NCBI GenBank assembly: GCA_025666215.1
Contig: CP102593.1
Span: 2,493,001-2,557,000 of the forward strand
Direction of reading: 5' to 3'
Length of the DNA stretch: 64,000 nucleotides
Origin: Xanthomonas campestris pv. phormiicola
GTDB taxonomy: Bacteria; Pseudomonadota; Gammaproteobacteria; Xanthomonadales; Xanthomonadaceae
Program-made: the position numbers and the translations under genes
Part shown: piece by piece, positions 8,015 through 16,634 of the stretch
Layout of the letters: each line of letters starts with the position of its first letter
Numbering within the stretch: position 1 is the stretch's first letter
The notes under the pieces: model-generated
Told to the model about the DNA's origin: nothing
Database searches by the model: none
What the model saw: the letters and a program-made list of their open reading frames with translations, nothing else

Positions 8015-9838
8015 CTATCCGTTGTGCTTGTCGTGGTCGTGCTCGTGGTGCGGCTCGGAATGCGCTTGCGGCGGACGTGCAGGAGCAGGGCGCGGCTCGG
8101 CCGCGTGCATCGGCTGCGGCCGTGGCGGTGCGACCCGCGCCATGCGCTGCTCCTGCATCGGCGGCCGCTGCTGTTCCTGTCGCGGCATGGCCTGAACGCG
8201 CTCAGGGAACTCCCGCATCGGTGCCTCCCGGTGCGCGGGTGCCGGCTGTTGCGCATTGAGCGCGGCGAACTGGTGCGGCGCCTGCCGTGCCGGCTCGGGC
8301 TGGGCGAATCGGGCCTGCTGCGCACGCGGATCCTCGCGGTGCGGTGCCGGCATGGACATCGCCCGCGGCTGTGCTGCATGCGCCATCTGCACGTTCCCCA
8401 TCGGCATCGGCGTGTTGGCGCGCGGCGCCTGCGGCATGTCGCGGTGCGGCGCGGCGGCAGTGTTGGTCGCCGGCATGGCATGGCGGGGATCGGCCGAGGA
8501 CATCGGCATCGGTGCGTGCGGCGATTGCGCCAATGGCGGCTGCGTACGCGCATCGCGTGCGGCACCCATAGCGGTCGGGCCGTTCAGCCCGGGTAGCGGC
8601 GGCCGCTGCGCCGCATTCGCCACGACCGGACGACCCGGCTGCAGCATCCGTTCGTTGAAATGCGGCGTGGACAGCTGTGCATAGTCGATTGGGTGGCGCG
8701 CCGCCGCCGCCGCCGCCGGTGCGAACTGCGGCGCGGGGCCGCGCGGGTTCTGCGCCAGATGCGGCGCCAACGCGGCAGCCGCCGCTGCCGCAGGCATCGC
8801 CGCCAGCGCCGCCCGCTGCGGAAAGCCGCGGTTGTCGTTGTGCACGAAACTGCGCGCGTCGATCCGGTTGTTGCTGATGTTATTGGTGATGTTGTTGTTG
8901 ATGATGGTGGTACGCGGCGCGTACACGCGGTTCTGGTAGACCACGTAGTGCGCAGCGGAGGGCGGGGCGTTCCAGTTCATGCCCCAGCTGTTCCAGCCCC
9001 AGCGGTGCCAGGCCGGTTCCGGCTCCAGCCAGCCCAGCGGGCCGTGGTGGTGGTGGTGTTCCAGCGCGTCGCCGACCAGCACGCCGACGCCGAAGGAGAT
9101 GATGCAGGCGGTCACCAGATCGCCTTCGCTGTAGTAGCGCGGACGGTAGCGGTACTCGCGGTACACGTCGATCGGTGCGCCGTAGACCACGTCCGGATCG
9201 TAACGCGGCACATAGACGACATCCGGCTGCGCCGGTTCGATGACGATGGTCTGGCGCGGCGGCGGGATCCGCTCGTCTTGGTAGGCCGGTTCCACCACCG
9301 TGCGTTGCACCACCTGCACCCGTTGCTGCGGCGTGTTGCGCAGATGGCCCTGCGCCTGCGCCCGCCCGCGCATGACCTGGATCGCGTCGAGCACCTCGTT
9401 GGGGTCGTGCGCATAGGCATCGCCGAGCGCGCGGGTCCAGTCGCCGTTGCTGGCCAACTGCTCGATCACGTCGGGAAAGGCGATCAGCGCCTTGACGCTG
9501 GGATCCCATGGCTGCGCGGCCGCCGCCTGCAGGCGGTCCGTCGCGGCCAGGCCGCTGTTGCTGCGCAGCCACCCCTGGGCATCGCCGACCTGGTCCGGAT
9601 ACACCGAGGCGGCCAGGGTCTGCGCGAGCAGCTTGTCGGGAAACAGCGCGATCGGCGCGACCAGCTTGTACAACTGATCGGCGCTGGGCGGCACGTAGGG
9701 CGCGGGCGCGGCGGCGGTCGCTGCGGCCGGTGCCGGTGCAGACGTCGGTTGCTGCTGGCACGCACTCAGCGCCAGCACGCTCACCGCGGTGACCAGCGCC
9801 AGCGTCAACTTCGTGGATGGCAGGGAGCGGATATCCAT
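8015..9838 (-). CDS. DUF3300 lipoprotein with His-rich tail
   Basis: 607 residues. The ATG at 9838 is followed by a lipoprotein signal (LALSACQQQ, modified Cys about residue 27), so this is an envelope protein; the longer frame upstream would hide the signal. A DUF3300 domain follows (SADQLYKLVAPIALFPDKLL, VYPDQVGDAQGWL). The C-terminal half is low-complexity, rich in Ala, Pro, Gln and Met. It has a His run (LEHHHHHGPL) and ends in a tail with EPHHEHDHDKHNG. DUF3300 has no established function that I know of. The gene lies 130 bases downstream of zupT on the same strand, so metal binding is an attractive inference from the His clusters, but untested. Confidence 0.8.
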   Translation of the reverse strand: MDIRSLPSTKLTLALVTAVSVLALSACQQQPTSAPAPAAATAAAPAPYVPPSADQLYKLVAPIALFPDKLLAQTLAASVYPDQVGDAQGWLRSNSGLAATDRLQAAAAQPWDPSVKALIAFPDVIEQLASNGDWTRALGDAYAHDPNEVLDAIQVMRGRAQAQGHLRNTPQQRVQVVQRTVVEPAYQDERIPPPRQTIVIEPAQPDVVYVPRYDPDVVYGAPIDVYREYRYRPRYYSEGDLVTACIISFGVGVLVGDALEHHHHHGPLGWLEPEPAWHRWGWNSWGMNWNAPPSAAHYVVYQNRVYAPRTTIINNNITNNISNNRIDARSFVHNDNRGFPQRAALAAMPAAAAAAALAPHLAQNPRGPAPQFAPAAAAAARHPIDYAQLSTPHFNERMLQPGRPVVANAAQRPPLPGLNGPTAMGAARDARTQPPLAQSPHAPMPMSSADPRHAMPATNTAAAPHRDMPQAPRANTPMPMGNVQMAHAAQPRAMSMPAPHREDPRAQQARFAQPEPARQAPHQFAALNAQQPAPAHREAPMREFPERVQAMPRQEQQRPPMQEQRMARVAPPRPQPMHAAEPRPAPARPPQAHSEPHHEHDHDKHNG

Positions 9839-9968
9839 GCTGCACCTTTTCGACGTGGCGTTCGGAAGTTGCGCGCAGGATGCTCTGTGTTGCATGTCTG
9901 CAAGCTTTCTGCGAAACGCTGCAACACGGTCGCGCCAGCGTTCGTTCAGCCGGGCCGCCGATGCCGGC

Positions 9969-10790
9969 TCAGGGCGTGGTGGACAGGCGGAACAGCACCA
10001 GGCTCAGCGCCAGCGTGGCCATGCCGGCGACCAGTCCGTACACGGTTTCGTGGCCCTTGGCGTAGCGCTTGGCCGCCGGCAGCAATTCGTCCAGGGCCAG
10101 GAACACCATCACCCCGGCGATGACCCCGAACACCGAGCCGAAGATCGCCTCGGACAGGAAGCGCGACAGCGCCACGTAGCCGACGATCGCGCCGATCGGC
10201 TCGGCCAGGCCCGACAGCAGGCTGGCGGCGAAGGCGTAGGACTTGCGCCCGGTGGCGTAATGCACCGGCACCGCGATGGCGATGCCTTCGGGGATGTTGT
10301 GCACGGCGATCGCGAACGCCAGCGGCATGCCCACGGTCGGGCTTTCCAGGGTGGCGAAGAAGGTCGCCAGGCCTTCCGGGAAATTGTGCGCGGTGATCGC
10401 CACCGCGGTCAGCAGGCCGACGCGCTTGACGTAGGCGCGGTTGTCGGCGCGGAACAGCGGGTCCTGGGCATTGAGGCTTTCGTGCGGATTGGGTACCAGC
10501 CGGTCGATCACCACGATCAGCGCCATGCCGGCCAGCAACGCCAGCGTGGCATAGGCGTAGCCCAGGCGCGGATCGAACGCGTGGCTGAAGGCGGCGAGCG
10601 ACTTGCCGAGGATCTCGGTCAACGACACGTACACCATGGCGCCGCCGGCGAAGGCCAGGCCGAAGGCGAGCAGGCGCGGGTTCGGGCCCTTGGTGAACAG
10701 CACCAGCACACTGCCCAGGCCGGTGGCCAGGCCGGCGGCCAGGGTCACCGCCAAGGCGATCCAGACGTTGTGCGACGGAATATCCAGCAT
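9969..10790 (-). CDS. zupT: ZIP-family metal transporter ZupT
   Basis: 273-residue polytopic inner-membrane protein of the ZIP family, importing zinc and other divalent metals. The paired metal-binding motifs HNFPEGLAT and HNIPEGIAI in the central transmembrane helices are present, and the hydrophobic pattern fits eight helices. The ATG at 10790 (MLDIPSHNVW) is preferred; the longer frame adds Arg-rich sequence with no similarity. It lies downstream of the TonB-like lipoprotein gene and upstream of the His-rich DUF3300 lipoprotein gene, all on the minus strand. I saw no clear Zur box. Confidence 0.9.
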   Translation of the reverse strand: MLDIPSHNVWIALAVTLAAGLATGLGSVLVLFTKGPNPRLLAFGLAFAGGAMVYVSLTEILGKSLAAFSHAFDPRLGYAYATLALLAGMALIVVIDRLVPNPHESLNAQDPLFRADNRAYVKRVGLLTAVAITAHNFPEGLATFFATLESPTVGMPLAFAIAVHNIPEGIAIAVPVHYATGRKSYAFAASLLSGLAEPIGAIVGYVALSRFLSEAIFGSVFGVIAGVMVFLALDELLPAAKRYAKGHETVYGLVAGMATLALSLVLFRLSTTP

Positions 10791-10907
10791 GCGCCAGGCG
10801 GCTCCTGTGTCGAGACGGCGATGAAAGCGGGCGCGAGGCTGGCGGAGTGTGAAGGCGGCGCCGCGCCGCGGTCGGCGCTGCGCGCGCAAGCGGCCTACGG
10901 GCCGCGT

Positions 10908-11360
10908 TCAGCTGGCGCGGTGGGTCTGCGCGTCGAGCGCGAAGCAGCGGTCCGGCCGCGGTTGCGGCGGATTGAAGGTCACCGGCACCTGGATCGTCCG
11001 TGCCACCGGCTTGCCGTCGCGTGTGGCCGGCTTGAAGATCCACTCGCGCACGCGCTGCTGCGCCGAAGCGTCGAGCTTTGGCTGGCCGCTGCTGCCGACC
11101 ACCTGCACGTCGCTGGGCTTGCCCTGCACGCCGACCACCACGCTCAGCACCGCCTTGCCGCCGAGCCCGGCGCAGGCCAGTTCGATCGGATAGTCCGGCG
11201 GCGGGGTCTGCACCGCGGCGACCTCGGTCGGCGCGACCGCCACGCGCTGGGTCTGCGATTGCCCGGACTTGCCGCAGCCGCCGAGCAGCAGGACGGCGGC
11301 GAGCGGCAGGCAGGCGGCGGCGAGGATGGAACGGCGGGATGCGGCAGGCATGGGAGTCAT
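10908..11360 (-). CDS. TonB C-terminal domain lipoprotein
   Basis: 150 residues. An N-terminal signal ends in a lipobox ([10 protein letters not shown]), then a short linker and a TonB-like C-terminal domain ([38 protein letters not shown]). True TonB is anchored by an N-terminal helix and spans the periplasm; this short lipidated form is a TonB-domain protein that may not energise receptors by itself. Two start codons are possible (11360 or 11351); the first overlaps the phhB stop by four bases (ATGA), suggesting translational coupling with phhB. Confidence 0.8.
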   Translation of the reverse strand: MTPMPAASRRSILAAACLPLAAVLLLGGCGKSGQSQTQRVAVAPTEVAAVQTPPPDYPIELACAGLGGKAVLSVVVGVQGKPSDVQVVGSSGQPKLDASAQQRVREWIFKPATRDGKPVARTIQVPVTFNPPQPRPDRCFALDAQTHRAS

Positions 11361-11698
11361 TCCGGTAGGGCCGAGGCTTTGGCGGCGCAGATGAAGTCGT
11401 TTTCGCTGAGGCCGCCGACGTCGTGGGTGGAATAGCGCACCACCACGCGGTCGTAGTGCACGCCCAGGTCGGGGTGATGGTCTTCGCGGTGCGCGATCCA
11501 GGCCAGCGCATTCACGAATGCCAGGGTGCGGTAGTAGTCGGGGAAGCGGAACGTGCGGCTGATCGCCATGCCGTGTTCGACCAGCTCCCAGCCGGGCACC
11601 TGCGGCAGCAATTCGGCCAGGCGCGCCTGGGTGAGCCTGTATTCGCTGCCCTTGCAGGGCGCGCAACGGGCCTGTGCGAGCGGGATCAGGTCGTTCAT
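11357..11698 (-). CDS. phhB: Pterin-4a-carbinolamine dehydratase
   Basis: 113 residues. It dehydrates 4a-hydroxytetrahydrobiopterin and so recycles the pterin cofactor of phenylalanine hydroxylase. The family signature is clear: [25 protein letters not shown] is the core region (REDHHPDL with the catalytic His pair), then [19 protein letters not shown]. The ATG at 11698 gives [12 protein letters not shown], a typical start. Phenylalanine hydroxylase itself is not in the window. The gene overlaps the TonB-domain lipoprotein gene by four bases and diverges from nfuA. Confidence 0.92.
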   Translation of the reverse strand: MNDLIPLAQARCAPCKGSEYRLTQARLAELLPQVPGWELVEHGMAISRTFRFPDYYRTLAFVNALAWIAHREDHHPDLGVHYDRVVVRYSTHDVGGLSENDFICAAKASALPE

Positions 11699-11777
11699 TG
11701 TTCGGGTCTCCGCGGCGGGATGGCTGAACGCGCCACCCAAGGGTCGGATCCGCGGTGAGCGGATGACGTGGAAGCGC

Positions 11778-11783
11778 TAGAAT
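11778..11783 (+). promoter_or_regulatory. -10 box of nfuA, leaderless spacing
   Basis: TAGAAT ends six bases before the nfuA ATG (11790), so initiation seven bases downstream would start at the A of the start codon. No Shine-Dalgarno precedes the ATG. The -35 region is weak (GTGAGC at 11755-11760). Confidence 0.4.
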
Positions 11784-11789
11784 AACCGC

Positions 11790-12386
11790 ATGATCCAGAT
11801 CTCCGACAACGCGCAGACCCATTTCCGCAAACTGCTCGAACGCGAGGCCGTGCCCGGCATGGGCGTGCGCCTGAGCGCGGTCGACCCCGGCACCGCCCGC
11901 GCCGACGCGCGGCTGGAGTTCGCCGAGCCGGCGGACCTGGCCGGCGACGAATGGGCGATCGACTGCGCCGGCTTCACTTTGTATGTGGCCGCCGACAGCG
12001 TCGGCTGGCTGGACGGCGCCGAGATCGACTACGTCACCCAGGGCACCGGCCAGCAATTGACGATCAAGGCGCCGAAGATCAAGGGCGAGGCGCCGGGCGA
12101 GGCCGCGTCGCTGGTCGAGCGGGTACGCTGGGTGGTCGAGAACGAGGTCAATCCGCAGCTGGCCCAGCACGGCGGCCGCGTGGCGGTGCAGGAAGTGTCG
12201 GCCGAGGGCGTGGTGCTGCTGCGCTTCGGCGGCGGCTGCCACGGCTGCGGCATGGCCGACGTGACCCTGAAGCAGGGCATCGAAAAGACGCTGATGGGAC
12301 GCGTGCCGGGCATCACCGCCGTGCGCGACGCCACCGACCACGACAGTGGCAGCGCCCCGTACATCCCGCGCGACTCCGCGGCCTGA
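11790..12386 (+). CDS. nfuA: Fe/S biogenesis protein NfuA
   Basis: 198-residue carrier that receives and hands on 4Fe-4S clusters, especially under oxidative stress or iron limitation. The N-terminal half (1-95) resembles A-type (HesB/IscA-like) proteins. The C-terminal half is a NifU domain with the cluster-binding CxxC in GGGCHGCGM (about residues 149 and 152). The ATG at 11790 is preceded by a -10 box at leaderless distance and no Shine-Dalgarno. Product and length match E. coli NfuA. Confidence 0.94.
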   Translation: MIQISDNAQTHFRKLLEREAVPGMGVRLSAVDPGTARADARLEFAEPADLAGDEWAIDCAGFTLYVAADSVGWLDGAEIDYVTQGTGQQLTIKAPKIKGEAPGEAASLVERVRWVVENEVNPQLAQHGGRVAVQEVSAEGVVLLRFGGGCHGCGMADVTLKQGIEKTLMGRVPGITAVRDATDHDSGSAPYIPRDSAA

Positions 12387-14112
12387 TTCCCCGGCTACGC
12401 CGACGCCGGTGACGCGCGCCGCCGACATCCTCGCCGCGCTGTTGGCGCGCTCGCCGCGCAAGCTGCTGCGCGATCGCCGCACCGGCCTGCCGTACGGCTG
12501 GGCGCACTGGATCGCCTCGCAGCCGCTCAAGCCGCGTGCGTTCGTCTCCTCCGAGTTGATCGCGGCGCTGCCGCAACCGGTGCCGGCGCCGACCGTGCGG
12601 CTGCCGGCACTGAGCCCATGGCAGGCGTTCCGCCGCCTGTGGTGGCAGGACTGGGATCCGGCCCCGTACGACCAGCGCTGGTGGCGGCGGATCGCCGCGT
12701 TGGTCAGCCTGGCCTTGCATCTGCTGTTCGCGCTGTTCCTGCTGTGGGTCGCCTTCGTGCGCCTGTTGCCGCCGCGCCCGGATGCGAGCGAGGCCGGGCG
12801 CGTGCAGGTGGAATTCGTCGGCCGCGGCACGCCTGCCGAGACCGGTGGCGGTGCCGCCGCGCAAGACGCTGCCGCTGCCGCCGCGCAGCAAGCCGTAACG
12901 GCCAGTGCGCGGCGGGCCGCCGCGACGACTGCCGCCACGCAGCCCAAGACCGCAGCGGCGGCGCCTGCCGCCTCCGCCACGCCGGCGGCAAGCACCGCGC
13001 AGGCCGTGACCAGCCCGCCGCCTCCGCCGCCGGATCAGCCGCTGCAGGTCACCGAGACCGCGCAGCCGAGCAGCGATTTCGTGCTGCCGCCGCCCAGCGT
13101 GCGCGAACCGACGCTGACCCTGCGCCAGATCGCGCCGCCGAGCGTGCAGGTGCCGGAGCGTGAGGTCGCAGTGGTCACCGAGATTCCCACCGTGGCGCAG
13201 ATCCGTCCGCGCGACGTGCCGGTGCCGAGCGCGCCGGAGCCGCAGCTGCAAGTGCGCGAGCGCGAAGTGCCCGAGCCGTTGCCGCAGGTGCAGGTGCCGA
13301 TGCCGCAGATCCGCTCGCGCGACCCCTCACCGACGCTGCGTACGCCGGAGGCGCCGCAGGTGCGACAGATCGAACTGCCGACACCCGCCATTGCCACCGC
13401 GCCGGCGCCGACGCAGGCAGCAACTGCTGTGCAGCCCGAGGCGAGCACGCCGGCGGCCAGCGCGGCTTCGGCGCAGACGGCGGCCCAGGCCAGCACCGCG
13501 GCGCAGGGCAAGGCCGAAACCCAGGCTCCGACCGGCAGCGGCGCCGCGCCGCCCGGCAGCCAGGCGTCCGCGCCGGGCAGCGGTCCGGCGGCGGTCGCGC
13601 ACGACGGCGGCTGGGCGACACCGCGACGTGGCGACGACTGGGGCGCATCGGCGCGCAACCGCACCGGCGACGCCGGTGCCGGCGCCAGCCAGCGCGATGG
13701 CTTGTTCAATGGCGATGGCAGCGTGCGCGTCCCCGGCGGCGCAGGGCAGGGCAAGGCGCCGCCGCGCGGCGCGCCCGGCACCGAGACCGACAGCTGGTCG
13801 CGCGACCAGATCGCCAATGCCGGGCAGTGGCTCAAGCGTCCGCCGTACGACTACACGCCGACCTCGTTCGACAAGTACTGGTTGCCGAACGCGACGCTGC
13901 TGGAGGAGTGGGTGCGGCGCGGCATCAAGGCCGTCAACATCCCGATTCCCGGCACCACCAGCAGCATTTCCTGCGTGATCTCGATCCTGCAGGTGGGCGG
14001 CGGCTGCGGCATCACCGATGCGAACCTCAACGACCAGCCCGCCGGCGCGCGACCGCCGCCGAAGGTGCCGTTCAAGCCGGGCCTGCAGGAAGACAACGGC
14101 AGCGTGAAGTAG
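12346..14112 (+). CDS. Proline/alanine-rich 'transmembrane repetitive' protein, TonB-like layout
   Basis: 588 residues from GTG 12346, or 567 from GTG 12409, which avoids overlapping nfuA; the start is undecided because neither has a good Shine-Dalgarno. A soluble N-terminal part of about 110 residues leads to one transmembrane helix ([20 protein letters not shown]). Then comes a VQVEFVGRG segment like that following the TonB/TolA anchor, and a long Ala/Pro-rich periplasmic stretch with loosely repeated phrases ([28 protein letters not shown]). The C-terminus ([16 protein letters not shown], then two Cys in [14 protein letters not shown]) is globular and does not look like a TonB domain. The protein type is conserved in Xanthomonadaceae; its function is unknown to me. 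Confidence 0.75.
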   Translation: MAAPRTSRATPRPDSPATPTPVTRAADILAALLARSPRKLLRDRRTGLPYGWAHWIASQPLKPRAFVSSELIAALPQPVPAPTVRLPALSPWQAFRRLWWQDWDPAPYDQRWWRRIAALVSLALHLLFALFLLWVAFVRLLPPRPDASEAGRVQVEFVGRGTPAETGGGAAAQDAAAAAAQQAVTASARRAAATTAATQPKTAAAAPAASATPAASTAQAVTSPPPPPPDQPLQVTETAQPSSDFVLPPPSVREPTLTLRQIAPPSVQVPEREVAVVTEIPTVAQIRPRDVPVPSAPEPQLQVREREVPEPLPQVQVPMPQIRSRDPSPTLRTPEAPQVRQIELPTPAIATAPAPTQAATAVQPEASTPAASAASAQTAAQASTAAQGKAETQAPTGSGAAPPGSQASAPGSGPAAVAHDGGWATPRRGDDWGASARNRTGDAGAGASQRDGLFNGDGSVRVPGGAGQGKAPPRGAPGTETDSWSRDQIANAGQWLKRPPYDYTPTSFDKYWLPNATLLEEWVRRGIKAVNIPIPGTTSSISCVISILQVGGGCGITDANLNDQPAGARPPPKVPFKPGLQEDNGSVK

Positions 14113-14440
14113 GCGCCGGCAGCGCATCTGTGCAGCGGCATCGGCGCGGTGGCTCAGTCGAGAGCCGATGCGCGATCGCGATCGCATGCGACAGCGTTCC
14201 GCTGCAGCACTCGCCCTCCGCCATGCGCGTTTCGCCAGCGTGCAATCATCATCGCAACGCCGCTGGCGCTTGTCGTGGCTGACGCTTGTCGACGCGGGAA
14301 TGCATGCGTCAGCAGGAATCCCGCAAGGCCGCGGCAGCGCCGTGGCAACGACGGCGCCAGCCACAAAGCCATGCGCCGCCTTCCGCCGTGGGCTATCGAT
14401 GCATGCCGATCGGCGGCCGGCCAGACGCCGGCAACCGCGG
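14113..14440. other. Intergenic region between converging genes
   Basis: 328 bases between the transmembrane repetitive gene and the converging cytochrome gene. I see no gene, no clear terminator with a T run and no repeat beyond a GATCGCGATCGC-like local palindrome near 14173. Confidence 0.5.
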
Positions 14441-14902
14441 TCACTTCAGGCCGTGCAGGTCGCGCAGTTGGGTGGCGCGCGATCCGAAATACGCCGCCAG
14501 GTCGGCGATGTCCTGGTCGCTGAGCGGCGTCGCCTGCGGGGTCATCAGCGGATGCTGGCGATCGCCGGCGCGGTACGCCTGCAACGCGTGCGCCACATAG
14601 TCGCCGTACTGGCCGCCGAGCTTGGGATAGCTCGGGTCGATCGGCGCGTTGCCGTCGGCGCCGTGGCAGTCGATGCAGCTCTGCCCGGTGGCCTTGCCCT
14701 TGGCGTGGGCCAGCTTCTCGCCAGCGGCGGCGCGCCCGCCCGGCAGGCCGGCGGACGAGCCGGACCCATGTTCGCCGCTGGCGTGGCCGGGGTCGCCGGC
14801 GGACTGGCTGGTGGATTCCACCTGCGATTGCGAACATGCCCCCAACCACAGGGCAGCAAGCAGGACGATGGCGGGACGCAAGGCGTGCGCGGCTTTCGGC
14901 AT
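14441..14902 (-). CDS. c-type cytochrome lipoprotein
   Basis: 153 residues. A lipoprotein signal (LAALWLGACSQSQ) is followed by a Ser/Gly-rich linker and a single haem-binding motif CIDCH, then the c4/c553-like phrase KLGGQYGDYVAHALQAYR and a Met in HPLMTPQA, likely the distal haem ligand. It should be a monohaem electron carrier anchored to the periplasmic face of a membrane. It starts seven bases after the stop of a second cytochrome gene with the same arrangement, so the two form an operon and probably arose by duplication. The partner oxidase or reductase is not in the window. Confidence 0.87.
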   Translation of the reverse strand: MPKAAHALRPAIVLLAALWLGACSQSQVESTSQSAGDPGHASGEHGSGSSAGLPGGRAAAGEKLAHAKGKATGQSCIDCHGADGNAPIDPSYPKLGGQYGDYVAHALQAYRAGDRQHPLMTPQATPLSDQDIADLAAYFGSRATQLRDLHGLK

Positions 14903-14909
14903 GGGATGG

Positions 14910-15293
14910 CTACTTGAGGGTGGTCAGGTAAGCGGCGATGTCGGCGATGTCCTGGTCGGAGAAGCTCTCCGCCTGGGCCTGCATGGTCGGGTGCTTGCGC
15001 TTGCCGAGCCGGTATTCGGTCAGCGCCTGGGTCAGGTATTGCGCCGACTGCCCGCCGATCTTGGGGACGCGATAGCTCGGGTAGGCATTCTTGTAGCCGG
15101 TGACGCCGTGGCAGCCCTGGCAGGTATAGGTCAACAGCCTGCCGTTGTCGGCATTGCCGGCGACAGGAGCGGACGCTGCCGGGGCGGCGGCGGGGGCGGC
15201 GGGGGCCGGCGCGGTCTGCGCAGCCGCCGGGGTGACCCCGAGAGAAACGAGTACGGCCAGAGCAAAACAAGCGGCTAGCGGCTGCGTGCGCAT
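14910..15293 (-). CDS. c-type cytochrome, secreted
   Basis: 127 residues. The ATG at 15293 gives a Sec signal peptide (FALAVLVSLGVTPAAAQ), then an Ala/Pro linker and one haem motif CQGCH, followed by KIGGQSAQYLTQALTEYR and a Met in HPTMQAQ as probable axial ligand. The C-terminal DQDIADIAAYL closely matches the downstream cytochrome. It is a soluble periplasmic monohaem cytochrome of the c4/c553 type, first gene of a two-gene operon. The longer frame upstream (to 15440) would bury the signal peptide and is rejected. Confidence 0.88.
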   Translation of the reverse strand: MRTQPLAACFALAVLVSLGVTPAAAQTAPAPAAPAAAPAASAPVAGNADNGRLLTYTCQGCHGVTGYKNAYPSYRVPKIGGQSAQYLTQALTEYRLGKRKHPTMQAQAESFSDQDIADIAAYLTTLK

Positions 15294-15439
15294 GGTTTCG
15301 TGGTCCGGAGGACGGGACTGGGAGTTCCGGCGTGGGGGAACACGGAACGCCCCGAGTATAGCCTGGCCTTTCGTGGCTCCGAAACAGGCCTCCGCAACCT
15401 CCGTGCCGCGCCGGAACGGGCACCATGACCTTTGGCTCA

Positions 15440-15468
15440 TTCACCTGGGCGTCATCAGGTGATCTACT
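15440..15468 (+). promoter_or_regulatory. Putative promoter and operator of the RND efflux operon
   Basis: TTCACC (15440-15445), a 17-base spacer and TCTACT (15463-15468) form a plausible -35/-10 pair, each four of six matches to consensus. An inverted repeat TCACCT...AGGTGA (15441-15462, 10-base spacer) spans the same stretch, the usual position for a repressor. No regulator gene lies next to the operon. It is inferred from sequence pattern only. Confidence 0.35.
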
Positions 15469-15509
15469 TACCTACAACACCATTCACGCCATCCACCAAG
15501 GACACGACG

Positions 15510-16634
15510 ATGACGCGATATTCCACGCGCCGACGCACCGCCAGCTGCGCCGCCGCGCTGTTGATCACTTCCACCTTGCTGCTCGGCGGCTGCAAGCCGG
15601 CGGCCGGCGATGCGCAGGCCAAGGCCAAGGAGGCCGAGAAGGCGCCCGAGGCGGTCCCGGTCGAGGTGGCCAAGGCCAGCCGGCGCGCGGTGGCGGCCAG
15701 CTACAGCGGCACCGCGGCGCTGGAGGCGCGCGCCGAATCGCAGGTGGTGGCCAAGACCTCCGGGGTGGCGCTGGCGGTGCTGGCCGAGGAAGGCCAGCAG
15801 GTCCGCGCAGGGCAACCGCTGGTACGGCTGGACCCGGACCGCGCGCGGCTGGCGGTGGCACAGAGCGAGGCGCAGCTGCGCAAGCTGGAGAACAACTACC
15901 GGCGCTCGGAGCAATTGGTCGGCCAGCAACTGGTCAGCGCCGCCGATGTCGACCAGATCAAGTACGACCTGGCCAACGTGCGCGCGCAGCACCAGCTGGC
16001 GTCGCTGGAACTGTCCTACGCGACGGTGGTCGCGCCGATCTCCGGCGTCATCGCCTCGCGCTCGATCAAGACCGGCAACTTCGTGCAGATCAACACGCCG
16101 ATCTTCCGCATCGTCGACGACTCGCGCCTGGAAGCCACGCTCAACGTGCCCGAGCGCGAGCTGGCCACGCTCAAGGCAGGGCAGCCGGTGACGCTGCTGG
16201 CCGATGCGCTGCCGGGCAAGCAGTACCTCGGCAAGGTCGATCGCATCGCGCCGGTGGTGGATTCGGGCAGCGGCACGTTCCGCGTGGTGTGCGCCTTCGA
16301 GGAAGGTGCCGAAGCCCTGCAGCCGGGCATGTTCGGGCGCATCCGCATCGACTACGACCAGCGCGCCGACGCGCTGGTGGTGCCGCGCCTGGCGCTGCTC
16401 GACGACGGCGAGCCGGCGGTGTTCCGGGTCGATGCCGGCAAGGTGACGCGGGTGCCGGTCAAGCTGGGTTACGCCGAAGGCCCGTGGGTGGAGATCCGCG
16501 ACGGCCTGCAGCCCGGCGACCAGGTGGTCACTGCCGGCAAGGTCGCCTTGCGCGACGGCAGCCGGGTGCAGGTGATCGCGCCGCAGCGCGAGGTCGCCGC
16601 GGTCGGCGGCGGCGCCGCGGTCGGAGCGCGCTGA
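15510..16634 (+). CDS. RND efflux periplasmic adaptor (membrane fusion protein)
   Basis: 374 residues. The lipoprotein signal ends in LLLGGCKPAAG, placing the lipidated Cys near residue 28. The HlyD/AcrA-like lipoyl half-motifs (VAKTSGVALAVLAEEGQQVRAG and YATVVAPISGVIASR regions), a central alpha-helical hairpin and beta-barrel (RIAPVVDSGSGTFRV) are in the expected order. The adaptor links an inner-membrane RND pump to an outer-membrane channel. Its stop overlaps the start of the first pump gene (TGATG), and two pump genes follow. No outer-membrane factor gene is present, so the channel must be encoded elsewhere. The substrate cannot be told from sequence. Confidence 0.92.
   Translation: MTRYSTRRRTASCAAALLITSTLLLGGCKPAAGDAQAKAKEAEKAPEAVPVEVAKASRRAVAASYSGTAALEARAESQVVAKTSGVALAVLAEEGQQVRAGQPLVRLDPDRARLAVAQSEAQLRKLENNYRRSEQLVGQQLVSAADVDQIKYDLANVRAQHQLASLELSYATVVAPISGVIASRSIKTGNFVQINTPIFRIVDDSRLEATLNVPERELATLKAGQPVTLLADALPGKQYLGKVDRIAPVVDSGSGTFRVVCAFEEGAEALQPGMFGRIRIDYDQRADALVVPRLALLDDGEPAVFRVDAGKVTRVPVKLGYAEGPWVEIRDGLQPGDQVVTAGKVALRDGSRVQVIAPQREVAAVGGGAAVGAR

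Noticed and set aside
15425..16633. Upstream extension of the first RND pump frame over the adaptor gene
   Set aside because: It is the out-of-frame shadow of the adaptor; the pump starts at 16634 with a conserved N-terminus.
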